A DNA stretch of 46,516 bases from Bacteroidota bacterium (GTDB lineage: Bacteria > Bacteroidota > Bacteroidia > Flavobacteriales > Flavobacteriaceae), in NCBI GenBank assembly GCA_947460615.1, contig CANHHG010000010.1, forward strand, positions 1 through 46,516, written 5' to 3'. This document shows positions 26,601 through 33,928 of this stretch, piece after piece (the stretch's first letter is position 1; every line of letters begins with the position of its first letter). The notes beneath the pieces were generated by a model. That model worked only from the letters and a program-made list of their open reading frames with translations, was not told the DNA's origin and ran no database searches. A program made the position numbers and the translations under genes.

Positions 26601-27033
26601 TTCTTCAGATCAAATTAATAAATTTGAAAGAGAAGGAGAAATTAGTATTATAATTCAAGAAAAAAGTATAATTTTAACATTACAAGAAGTTGAAATATCG
26701 TCCCAAGACATAGAAGGTTGGCTGGTAGCCAATTCAAATGGAATCACAGTGGCATTAGATATTTCAATTTCAGAGGAATTGCACCAGGAGGGAATTGCAC
26801 GAGAATTAGTAAATAGAATTCAGAACATTAGAAAGGACTCTGGATTTGAAGTTACCGATAAAATCAAAGTCCAAATTCAAAGAAATGGAAATTTGGAAAC
26901 GGCAGTTCTTAACAATGAAGCCTATATAAAATCTGAAACATTAACCGATTCATTGGTTTTTGTAGACCAAATAGAAGGTGGTGTTGCAATTGAATTTGAT
27001 GAAATAACAACAAGAATAGCAATTAATAAATAA
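23632..27033 (+). CDS. ileS: Isoleucyl-tRNA synthetase with GXHH signature
   Basis: The 1133-residue class I synthetase charges tRNA-Ile. The first signature motif reads PGIHH (Gly57-Ile58-His59-His60): compared with the canonical HIGH, the first and third residues are swapped. The second motif KMSKR is intact at 682-686. Length and the domain order (catalytic core, CP1 editing insertion, anticodon-binding helical domain, C-terminal extension) fit the longer IleRS2 type, which resembles the eukaryotic cytoplasmic enzyme. IleRS2 enzymes tolerate mupirocin; the swapped motif is reported in a hyper-resistant subset. The gene heads a run with the DksA/TraR-like gene (7-base gap) and lspA. The start is the first ATG, with no better candidate nearby. 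Confidence 0.97.
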   Translation: MSTKFTEYKGLDLPTVASEVLDFWKKENIFEKSITTREGNQPFVFFEGPPSANGLPGIHHVMARAIKDIFCRYKTQKGFQVKRKAGWDTHGLPVELGTEKELGITKEDIGKTISVEQYNEACKKTVMRYTDVWNDLTEKMGYWVDMENPYVTYKSKYMESVWWLLKQIYDKDLMYKGYTIQPYSPKAGTGLSSHEVNQPGSYRDVTDTTVVAQFKAINETLPSFLKDFGEIYILAWTTTPWTLPSNTALTVGPKIDYVLVDTFNQYTYQPSKVVLAKNLVGKQFSKGFFESKEASDFDNFKPGDKQIPFKILTECKGLDLVGIRYEQLMQLALPYQNPENAFRVISGDFVTTEDGTGIVHTAPTFGADDAKVAKEAVPEIPPMLVLDENGNSGPLVNLQGKFTSHTGVYAGKYVKNEYYNEGEAPERSADVEIAIQLKEENKAFKVEKYVHSYPHCWRTDTPILYYPLDSWFIEITKVRDRMFDLNETINWKPKATGEGRFGNWLKNANDWNLSRSRYWGIPLPIWRTEDGTEEILIGSVEELYKEIEKSIALGFQKTNPFEGFEVGNMVEANYDLVDLHKNVVDEITLVSASGKPMKRESDLIDVWFDSGAMPYAQWHYPFENKELIDGNKAFPADFIAEGVDQTRGWFYTLHAISTLVFDKISYKNVVSNGLVLDKNGHKMSKRLGNAADPFDTLLEYGPDSTRWYMISNANPWDNLKFDLEGIAEVRRKFFGTLYNTYSFFSLYANIDNFKYSEKTIPVNDRPEIDQWIISELNTLIKTVDSAYADYEPTRAARAISDFVQENLSNWYVRLCRRRFWKGEYGQDKIAAYQTLYECLLAISKLGAPIAPFFMDKLYRDLTLATQSENFESVHLADFPQCVEKYVDKSLESKMEKAQTISSLVLSLRKKEMIKVRQPLQKIMIPILEESQRAEIEAVSDLIKAEVNVKEIVLLDDASGILVKQIKPNFKTLGPRFGKDMGLIAKEIQGFSSDQINKFEREGEISIIIQEKSIILTLQEVEISSQDIEGWLVANSNGITVALDISISEELHQEGIARELVNRIQNIRKDSGFEVTDKIKVQIQRNGNLETAVLNNEAYIKSETLTDSLVFVDQIEGGVAIEFDEITTRIAINK

Positions 27034-27040
27034 GAATAGA

Positions 27041-27421
27041 ATGGCTGTAGACACCTTAAGATACTCAGATGCTGACTTGGCAGAGTTCAAAGAACTGATA
27101 ATAAATAAAATAAATAAAGCACAAGCCGATTTAGAATTGATCAAAAGTGCTTACATGAACGACTTAAATAACGGTACAGACGATACGTCTCCCACTTTCA
27201 AAGCATTTGAAGAAGGAAGCGAAACCATGTCAAAAGAAGCCAACTCACAATTGGCAATTCGTCAAGAGAAGTTTATTAGAGATTTGAAGAATGCCCTTTT
27301 CCGTGTAGAAAACAAAACCTACGGTTTCTGTAAAGTAACCGGTAAATTAATTAGCAAAGAGCGATTATTAGTAGTTCCTCACGCAACAATGAGTATTGAA
27401 GCTAAGAATTTACAGCGATAA
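27041..27421 (+). CDS. TraR/DksA-family protein with degenerate zinc finger
   Basis: The 126-residue product has the coiled-coil core of DksA-like proteins (Leu/Lys/Glu-rich helices, about 10-90) and the C-terminal block YGFCKVTGKLISKERL. DksA binds RNA polymerase in its secondary channel and alters initiation with ppGpp. The usual C4 zinc site is mostly lost: Cys97 remains, but Thr100 replaces the next Cys, and the second pair is absent from VVPHATMSIEAK. As I recall, this CxxTGKL form is common in Bacteroidetes, so it is a family trait and not a broken gene. It lies 7 bases after ileS and is followed by a clear terminator. Confidence 0.9.
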   Translation: MAVDTLRYSDADLAEFKELIINKINKAQADLELIKSAYMNDLNNGTDDTSPTFKAFEEGSETMSKEANSQLAIRQEKFIRDLKNALFRVENKTYGFCKVTGKLISKERLLVVPHATMSIEAKNLQR

Positions 27422-27441
27422 CATTATTTTCATAATAATTT

Positions 27442-27467
27442 AAACGCTCCTTTTTAGGAGCGTTTTG
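27442..27467 (+). terminator. Terminator after the DksA/TraR-like gene
   Basis: A 9-bp stem (AAACGCTCC at 27442-27450 with GGAGCGTTT at 27457-27465) closes a six-base loop and runs into TTTG. It begins 21 bases after the stop. The lspA gene downstream therefore likely needs its own promoter. Confidence 0.85.
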
Positions 27468-27482
27468 TATTAAAAATAGTAT

Positions 27483-27490
27483 TATTTTTG
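27483..27490 (+). promoter_or_regulatory. -7 promoter box for lspA
   Basis: TATTTTTG matches TAnnTTTG and lies 20 bases before the lspA ATG. A TTG at 27465-27467, overlapping the end of the terminator, gives a 15-base spacer, slightly short of the usual 17-23. Confidence 0.4.
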
Positions 27491-27509
27491 TGCAATCAAA
27501 ATTTACAAA

Positions 27510-28115
27510 ATGTCATTAAAAAAAGCGTATTTACTTATTTTTATTATATTATTAATAGATCAAATTTCAAAAATTTACATCAAAACTCACTTTGTATTAG
27601 GCGAGGAAGTAGTGGTTTTTAATTGGTTTAAAATTCTTTTTATTGAAAATGAAGGAATGGCTTGGGGAACTCAAATTCCTGGATCTTACGGAAAAATAAT
27701 TCTAACCCTTTTTAGACTAGTTGCAGTTACCGGAATTGCTTATTGGCTTTGGGACGCTGTAAAAAAACAGAGTTCTAATTTTTTAATTGTTGCCATAGCA
27801 CTTATTTTTGCAGGAGCCTTTGGGAATATTATCGATTCTGTTTTCTATGGTGTTTTTTTTGACGACAGTTACCACACTGTAGCCACCTTATTTTCAGATA
27901 AACCTTACGGGGAATTGTTTTACGGAAAGGTGGTTGACTTATTTTATTTCCCAATTTGGGAAGGAAATTTACCAAGCTGGCTGCCATTTTTTGGAGGTAA
28001 ATTTTTCACCTTTTTCAATGCTATTTTCAATGTTGCCGATATGGCCATTTCGACAGGAGTTGGAATATTAATTGTATTCAACAAAAAAGCATTCGCTAAA
28101 ACTCAAGATTTATAG
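27510..28115 (+). CDS. lspA: Lipoprotein signal peptidase LspA
   Basis: The 201-residue inner-membrane aspartic protease has the expected hydrophobic helices and motifs. The LIDQISK start (about 15-21) and NEGMAWG (47-53) are typical. GNIIDS (105-110) is conserved in the family; the catalytic aspartates should be Asp143 in VVDLFYFP and Asp177 in FNVADMAI. It removes signal peptides from prolipoproteins after lipidation. It is longer than the usual 160-170 residues: about 27 extra residues lie between GNIIDSVFYG and KVVDLF, which as I recall is usual for Bacteroidetes. The predicted lipoproteins at 11068 and 40205 would be clients. Confidence 0.95.
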   Translation: MSLKKAYLLIFIILLIDQISKIYIKTHFVLGEEVVVFNWFKILFIENEGMAWGTQIPGSYGKIILTLFRLVAVTGIAYWLWDAVKKQSSNFLIVAIALIFAGAFGNIIDSVFYGVFFDDSYHTVATLFSDKPYGELFYGKVVDLFYFPIWEGNLPSWLPFFGGKFFTFFNAIFNVADMAISTGVGILIVFNKKAFAKTQDL

Positions 28116-28121
28116 TAAATT

Positions 28122-28685
28122 CTAGAATTCATATATTTTGTTTGGAGTAACACAATAATTGAGTTGGATATCTGACGAATTTACATCTGAAATTAATTCT
28201 TCAGGTTCAAAAAAGGACAGCCCAATTTTAATAGTATTTGGATTGCATTCCGCTAAAAATTTATCATAAAAGCCTTTACCATAGCCTACACGATTTCCCT
28301 TTTGATCATAGGCTAATAAAGGAATAAAAACCACTTCTATTTTATTTGAAGGCACTTCAATTCCATCTACCGGTTCGGGAATATGGTAGTCGTTTTTTTT
28401 CATTTTAGTGTTATCAGTCAATAAAAAATGGGTCATTTTTAGGGATTCGAAATCACTTTTTGAAACACAAATTTCTTTGTCTTTTCCAGATAATAAATGT
28501 AAAAGATATTCAGTATTTACTTCTTTCTGTTCTTCAATGGGTAGAAAAACATGAAAATAGGTTTTACTCCAAATCGAAAGCAACAAAACCTTATTGGCGA
28601 TTTCCAAACTCAATTCTTCCAATTGATTTTCAGATAATGACTTCCGAAATTCTTTATATTTTATTCGAATTTCTTTCTTAAACAT
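28122..28685 (-). CDS. 5-formyltetrahydrofolate cyclo-ligase
   Basis: The 187-residue cytoplasmic enzyme has the family blocks: basic N terminus KKEIRIKYKEFRK, FLPIEEQKEVNT (about 47-58) for substrate binding, IPEPVDG (102-108) and the ATP/Mg loop RVGYGKGFYDKFL (132-144). It converts 5-formyl-THF to 5,10-methenyl-THF with ATP. The start overlaps the last 8 bases of the upstream aspartoacylase-family gene, so the two form an operon on the minus strand. It converges with lspA; the six-base gap sits in a 12-base palindrome (AATTCTAGAATT, 28118-28129). Confidence 0.93.
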   Translation of the reverse strand: MFKKEIRIKYKEFRKSLSENQLEELSLEIANKVLLLSIWSKTYFHVFLPIEEQKEVNTEYLLHLLSGKDKEICVSKSDFESLKMTHFLLTDNTKMKKNDYHIPEPVDGIEVPSNKIEVVFIPLLAYDQKGNRVGYGKGFYDKFLAECNPNTIKIGLSFFEPEELISDVNSSDIQLNYCVTPNKIYEF

Positions 28686-29655
28686 CGCTTATTTGAGTTG
28701 AAATATGATAAATGGCATCACCTTGATACACTATTGGCGCATCATTTACATTGATAATATATCCAGAATTTGGCGCTTTTACTGTAAACTCTATTTTCCC
28801 ATAGGGATCTGAAATAGTAGCTAACAATTGTCCTTTAACCACATAATTCCCTATTGAAGTATATCCATGAAACATTCCAGAATATTTTGCCCGAATCCAG
28901 TTCGATTTTGTGATATAAATAGTTGGTTTTTCAGGATAAGTAACTTCTTTTTTTGGGTTCAGCATTCCAAGATGGTCCAGTACCCTCTTAGTACCTTCTA
29001 TTCCTTCTTGAGTCACTTCTTCATTAATATTTACTGATTTTCCTCCTTCAAATAATAGCATTTTCACTCCTAATTTATCGCAAGAATTTCTAAAGGAACC
29101 AGCAATATTTTTTGAATATAATCCGAATGGGGCTTGAAAAACATCTGCTAATTTTTTTAATTCGGAATTTTTTGGGACAATTCTAATCTGTGGGGCGTTG
29201 AATCTGCTAGCGCCTCCAGCATGGAAATCAATAGCATAATCTATGTGTGGCATAATTTCTTTTAAAAGATAAAAGGCAAATCTGCTTGCTAATGAACCTT
29301 TTTTACTTCCAGGAAAAACCCTATTTAAATCTCTTTTATCGGGGAATTCTCGTGCTTGATTGACGAAACCAAATACATTAATCACAGGAATGCAAATGAT
29401 AGTTCCTGTTTTTGGCTTGTTAATATTTTTGGTAATTATTTGGCGTACAATTTCAACTCCGTTAATTTCATCACCATGCAATCCAGCAGAGAGTAGAATT
29501 GTAGGGCCGCTGTATTTTGATCTTTCTACAATTATTGGAATTTTTAATTTGGTCATGGTATGCAGAGTTGCAATTTCCATATTGATCGTTTTGCTTTCAC
29601 CTGGCAAAACAGTTTCCTTAAAAATAGTGATGCTTTTATGTTCTAAACTACTCAT
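28678..29655 (-). CDS. Succinylglutamate desuccinylase/aspartoacylase family zinc hydrolase
   Basis: The 325-residue product fits the AstE/AspA (M14-like) family. Zinc ligands His60 and Glu63 lie in AGLHGDEING and His145 in DFHAGG; the substrate-binding RDLNRVFPG is at 108-116, and the catalytic Glu is Glu203 in LLFEGGK. A C-terminal lipoyl-like barrel (about 245-320, with KAPNSGYI) follows, a common tail in bacterial members. These enzymes cleave N-acyl amino acids or related amides; which one cannot be told here. The gene is first in a two-gene operon with the cyclo-ligase. No rimK or arginine-degradation gene lies nearby to narrow the role. Confidence 0.88.
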   Translation of the reverse strand: MSSLEHKSITIFKETVLPGESKTINMEIATLHTMTKLKIPIIVERSKYSGPTILLSAGLHGDEINGVEIVRQIITKNINKPKTGTIICIPVINVFGFVNQAREFPDKRDLNRVFPGSKKGSLASRFAFYLLKEIMPHIDYAIDFHAGGASRFNAPQIRIVPKNSELKKLADVFQAPFGLYSKNIAGSFRNSCDKLGVKMLLFEGGKSVNINEEVTQEGIEGTKRVLDHLGMLNPKKEVTYPEKPTIYITKSNWIRAKYSGMFHGYTSIGNYVVKGQLLATISDPYGKIEFTVKAPNSGYIINVNDAPIVYQGDAIYHISTQISDV

Positions 29656-29742
29656 AATTTACTTAAAACGTTAAAAGTAGAAAATTATGACTTATAAAAT
29701 AGAAGTTATGGTTTGTTTTTCGCTTTTAAAAGGTAGATTTTG

Positions 29743-29750
29743 TAAATTTG
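29743..29750 (+). promoter_or_regulatory. -7 promoter box for uvrC
   Basis: TAAATTTG matches TAnnTTTG, 52 bases before the uvrC ATG. The nearest upstream TTG (29713-29715) gives a 27-base spacer, beyond the normal range, so support is partial. Confidence 0.4.
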
Positions 29751-29802
29751 AAAGCCAATAAAATTCCTAATTGATTTTTATCTGGATTGAAATAATATAT
29801 AG

Positions 29803-31596
29803 ATGCAAAATCCTTCTTTACAGCTTCAGATACAAACTTTACCCGACGGACCTGGGGTGTATCAATATTATGATAAAGAGGATAAAATTTTGTACGTAGG
29901 AAAAGCTAAAAATCTTAAAAAAAGAGTCGCCTCTTACTTTAACAAAGTTCACGATACCGCTAAAACAAATGTACTTGTAAAAAAAATTATTACCATAAAG
30001 CACATTGTTGTTCCTACCGAAACAGATGCTCTATTATTGGAAAACAATTTAATAAAAACGCTGCAGCCCCGTTATAATGTATTGTTGAGAGACGACAAAA
30101 CGTACCCTTGGATATGCATAAAAAAAGAAGCTTTCCCTAGAATATTTCCCACAAGAAGAATGGTAAAAGATGGATCGGAATATTTTGGACCCTATACTTG
30201 CTTTAAAACAGTAAATACTATTTTAGACTTGATTAAAGAACTTTATCCGCTTCGTACTTGTAATTTTGATTTGAGTCCAAAAAATATTGAAAGCAATAAA
30301 TTTAAAGTTTGTTTAGAATACCATATTGGCAATTGCAAAGGGCCATGCGAATCTCATGAAACGTCAGAAAATTATCAAAAGCAAGTGGATGCTATCCGAG
30401 AAATTCTAAAAGGGAATTTTAAAGAAAGCCAAAGGGAGTTTAAAAAATTAATGAATGACTATGCTTCCAAAATGCAATTTGAGGAAGCTCAAAAAATCAA
30501 AGAAAAATTAGAAGTTCTAGAGAATTATCAATCTCGCTCTACGATAATAAATCCAAAAATCACCAACATTGATGTGTTTTCAATTGTTTCTGATGAAAGC
30601 GCCGCTTACGTAAATTTTTTACAAATTTCTCATGGCTCCATAATCCGTTCCCATACTCTTGAAATAAAAAAGAAATTAGACGAAACAGATGAAGAGTTAT
30701 TAGAGCTTGCCATTATTGAACTTAGAGATAGATTTCACCTACTTTCAAAAGAGATAATAGTTCCTTTTCCAATTAATTTGGGCGAAAAAATAAAAATTAC
30801 GGTTCCTCAACTCGGGGATAAAAAGCAAATTTTAGATTTATCAATTAGAAATGCTAAATTTTATAGAATGGATCAATTAAAACAACTTCAGATAGTAGAT
30901 CCAGAGAGGCATTCCAATAGAATTATGGCGCAGATGCAAAAAGACTTAAGACTTTCTGAAGAACCTCGTCATATTGAGTGTTTTGATAATTCAAATATTC
31001 AAGGAACCAATCCAGTTTCTGCTTGTGTAGTTTTTAAAGAAGGAAAACCAAGTAAAAAAGACTACCGCCATTTTAATATTAAAACAGTAGTTGGACCTGA
31101 TGATTTTGCTTCAATGGAAGAAGTGGTTTACCGAAGATACAAACGAATGTTGGAAGAAAACCATCCACTTCCCCAGTTAATAATAATTGATGGAGGGAAA
31201 GGGCAATTGTCATCGGCATTGAAAAGTATTGACGAATTAGGTTTGAGAGGCAAAATCGCGATCATTGGAATTGCTAAACGATTAGAAGAACTTTATTATC
31301 CTGGCGATTCGGTTCCATTGTATTTGGATAAAAAATCGGAAACTTTGAAGATAATCCAACAATTGAGAAATGAGGCCCATCGATTTGGAATTACTTTTCA
31401 CCGTGATAAAAGAAGTAAAGCAGCCCTTAATTCCTCCATTGAAACCATCCCAGGGATTGGTGAAAAAACCATGCTGACTTTAATTCAGCACTTTAAAAGT
31501 GTTAAAAGAATGAAATTGGCAACGGAAAAAGAAATTACTGACGTCGTAGGTGTTTCAAAAGCAAAAAAAATCACCGACTTTTACAAAACCAATTAA
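29803..31596 (+). CDS. uvrC: Excinuclease ABC subunit UvrC
   Basis: The 597-residue nuclease of nucleotide excision repair has all the expected parts: an N-terminal GIY-YIG nuclease (GPGVY at 16-20, LYVGKAKNLKKR at 30-41) for the 3' incision; a UVR domain (FEEAQKIKEKLEVLE, around 228-242) that contacts UvrB; the RNase H-like UvrC domain for the 5' incision (ECFDNSNIQGTNPVSACVVF and IIDGGKGQL), and C-terminal helix-hairpin-helix motifs (IPGIGEKT, VVGVSKAKK). Length is normal. The patatin gene begins 9 bases after the stop, so the two are probably cotranscribed. Confidence 0.97.
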   Translation: MQNPSLQLQIQTLPDGPGVYQYYDKEDKILYVGKAKNLKKRVASYFNKVHDTAKTNVLVKKIITIKHIVVPTETDALLLENNLIKTLQPRYNVLLRDDKTYPWICIKKEAFPRIFPTRRMVKDGSEYFGPYTCFKTVNTILDLIKELYPLRTCNFDLSPKNIESNKFKVCLEYHIGNCKGPCESHETSENYQKQVDAIREILKGNFKESQREFKKLMNDYASKMQFEEAQKIKEKLEVLENYQSRSTIINPKITNIDVFSIVSDESAAYVNFLQISHGSIIRSHTLEIKKKLDETDEELLELAIIELRDRFHLLSKEIIVPFPINLGEKIKITVPQLGDKKQILDLSIRNAKFYRMDQLKQLQIVDPERHSNRIMAQMQKDLRLSEEPRHIECFDNSNIQGTNPVSACVVFKEGKPSKKDYRHFNIKTVVGPDDFASMEEVVYRRYKRMLEENHPLPQLIIIDGGKGQLSSALKSIDELGLRGKIAIIGIAKRLEELYYPGDSVPLYLDKKSETLKIIQQLRNEAHRFGITFHRDKRSKAALNSSIETIPGIGEKTMLTLIQHFKSVKRMKLATEKEITDVVGVSKAKKITDFYKTN

Positions 31597-31605
31597 AGCC
31601 AAAAA

Positions 31606-33819
31606 ATGAAAAATAATATCGCCCTTTTTATCTTAATTTTTATTTTAACTCAAAACACCTTTTCCCAAGAGACCATCAAGTCTAGGCCAAAAGTTGGATT
31701 GGTACTAAGTGGTGGCGGAGCAAAAGGGTTCGCACATATTGGGGTAATAAAAGTACTTGAAAAAGCAGGGGTTAAAATTGATTACATTGGCGGAACAAGT
31801 GTAGGGTCTGTTATTGGAGCTCTTTATGCATCGGGTTATAATGCTGCGCAATTAGATTCTATTTTTAGAGATACCGATTTCAATAATTTGATTACGGACT
31901 ACATACCTCGGTCTTCAAAGAATTTTTACGAAAAAAGGAATGATGAATTGTATGCTTTTTCATTACCAGTCAAAAACTTTAAAGTTGGAATTCCATTGTC
32001 GTTATCAAAAGGGATGTTCAATTATAACTTAATTAACAGACTGACCAAGCATGTCAGGGAAATTGACGACTTTAATAAGTTACCCATTCCTTTTTTATGC
32101 ATGGCAACAGATATCGAAACTGGGCAACAAGTAGTTTTAAACAAAGGATACTTGGCAAAGGCATTGATAGCGAGTTCTGCATTTCCTTCCATTTTTGCAC
32201 CAGTTGAATTGGATGGGAAGCTATTAGTTGACGGCGGGGTTTCAAATAATTTTCCTGTTGATGAAATTAGAAAATTAGGAGCAGATATTATTATTGGCGT
32301 TGATGTTCAAGACGATATTAAAGACCGAAGTAGCTTAAATGACGCAACTAAAATCTTGGTTCAAATTAACAATCTTCAAATGATTGAAAAAATGAAAGCA
32401 AATAAGGCGGGGACAGATGTTTACATAAAACCGGAAGTAAATCAATATGGAATTATCTCTTTTGACGCCATTGAAGATATAATAAAAAGAGGGGAAGATG
32501 CTGCTAATAGTCAACTTGACATAATTAAGAAATTAGCAAATCCTTCAGTCAATTATACTAAAGAAAAACTTAAATTTAGCAGCGACACACTTGAAATTAG
32601 ACACATCAATATTAATTTTTTACCAAATTACACCCGATCCTATGTTATTGGAAAATTAGGTTTTAAAGCAAATAGTAAAATAGTGTATAACGATCTTAGA
32701 GTTGGAACGGATAATTTAAGTGCCACTCAAAACTTTAAATCAATAACTTATACCATTGATAAATTCGAAAATTACAATGATTTAAACCTCAATTTAGAAG
32801 AAAGTCAGCAAACTACTTTATTAAAATTTGGAATGCATTATGACGGATTGTTTAAAAGTGCATTGTTGGTTAATTTGACTCAAAAAAAATTACTTTCAAA
32901 AAATGATGTAGCATTTATAGATGTCGGTTTGGGAGATAATTTCAGATATAATTTCGAATATTATATTGACAATGGATTTCACTGGAGTTTTGGAGTAAAA
33001 TCAAAATATACTGCTTTTACAAAGAATGTTTCAACCAATTTTCTATCCAATTTCACCACACCACAATCAGGGATAAATATACTTAATATTGAATATTTAG
33101 ATTTTACCAACCAAGCCTATATACAAACCGTTTCTTTTCAAAAATTTCTTTTAGGAATAGGGGTGGAAAATAAAAACCTTAAGATCAATTCGGAAACCAT
33201 TTCAAATCCAACTCCTATTATTCAAAATAATAATTATTGGAGTGTCTTCGAATCCTTAAAGTACGACTCCTTTGACAACAAGTATTTTCCAAAAAAAGGC
33301 TGGTCTTTTTCAACAAATATTAATACTTATTTAAGCTCTTCTAATTTTAAAAATCAATTTGAACCGTTTTCAATTGCTAAAAGTGAATTTAGTATTGTGA
33401 AATCATTTTTCAAAAAAACAACCATTGAATTTCAAGTAGACGCAGGATTAAAATTTGGGAAAGGGAGTGGCCCTTTATTAGATTTTGCTCTTGGCGGATT
33501 TGGATTTAACCCAATAAATAATATTAAATCTTTTTATGGGTATGATTTTTTAAGCATTTTAGGGAATAGTTTTTTTAGAACAGCATTCCTATTCGATTAT
33601 GAATTTTACAAAAAAAACCACATTAACTTTTCTGGAAATTTTGCTCAGGTAAAGAATGAATTGTTTGAAACCACCAATTGGATTTCAAAACCACAATATT
33701 CAGGATATGCCTTAGGTTATGGGCTTGAAACCATTATTGGCCCCGCTGAAATAAAATACACTTGGTCTCCAGAATTAAATAAGGGATATACTTTAATTTC
33801 AATTGGATTTTCATTCTAA
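31606..33819 (+). CDS. Patatin-like phospholipase with C-terminal outer-membrane barrel
   Basis: The 737-residue product has a signal peptide ending near TFSQ (20), then a patatin domain: oxyanion loop SGGGAKG (35-41), nucleophile Ser65 in GGTSVGS, and Asp209 in LLVDGGVSNN completing the Ser-Asp dyad. After about residue 320 there is a POTRA-like segment (EIRHININFLPNYTRSYVIGKLGF), and from about 400 onward alternating amphipathic strands ending GYTLISIGFSF, a terminal Phe typical of outer-membrane barrels. This is the layout of type Vd autotransporters (PlpD, FplA), which release or display a lipase. It probably acts on phospholipids at the outer membrane. Confidence 0.9.
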   Translation: MKNNIALFILIFILTQNTFSQETIKSRPKVGLVLSGGGAKGFAHIGVIKVLEKAGVKIDYIGGTSVGSVIGALYASGYNAAQLDSIFRDTDFNNLITDYIPRSSKNFYEKRNDELYAFSLPVKNFKVGIPLSLSKGMFNYNLINRLTKHVREIDDFNKLPIPFLCMATDIETGQQVVLNKGYLAKALIASSAFPSIFAPVELDGKLLVDGGVSNNFPVDEIRKLGADIIIGVDVQDDIKDRSSLNDATKILVQINNLQMIEKMKANKAGTDVYIKPEVNQYGIISFDAIEDIIKRGEDAANSQLDIIKKLANPSVNYTKEKLKFSSDTLEIRHININFLPNYTRSYVIGKLGFKANSKIVYNDLRVGTDNLSATQNFKSITYTIDKFENYNDLNLNLEESQQTTLLKFGMHYDGLFKSALLVNLTQKKLLSKNDVAFIDVGLGDNFRYNFEYYIDNGFHWSFGVKSKYTAFTKNVSTNFLSNFTTPQSGINILNIEYLDFTNQAYIQTVSFQKFLLGIGVENKNLKINSETISNPTPIIQNNNYWSVFESLKYDSFDNKYFPKKGWSFSTNINTYLSSSNFKNQFEPFSIAKSEFSIVKSFFKKTTIEFQVDAGLKFGKGSGPLLDFALGGFGFNPINNIKSFYGYDFLSILGNSFFRTAFLFDYEFYKKNHINFSGNFAQVKNELFETTNWISKPQYSGYALGYGLETIIGPAEIKYTWSPELNKGYTLISIGFSF

Positions 33820-33894
33820 TTAATTTCAAAAGCAATTGAATAAAGTTAAAATCACTTCATATTTTTAAAATGTATAATGTTGTAGAAAATTCTA

Positions 33895-33902
33895 TATATT
33901 TG
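33895..33902 (+). promoter_or_regulatory. -7 promoter box for the amino acid permease gene
   Basis: TATATTTG matches TAnnTTTG and lies 27 bases before the permease ATG. The only nearby TTG (33880-33882) is too close, with a 12-base spacer. Confidence 0.4.
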
Positions 33903-33928
33903 AAAACATAAATATTAAATAGTTAAAC

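Noticed and set aside
28118-28129. 12-base palindrome AATTCTAGAATT between lspA and the cyclo-ligase gene
   Set aside because: Without a loop or T run it is a poor terminator, and a palindrome this AT-rich is not rare here; it may still be a shared end signal.
28678-29655. Assignment of the aspartoacylase-family protein as RimB or AstE
   Set aside because: Neither rimK nor arginine succinyltransferase genes are nearby, so family level is as far as the sequence goes.
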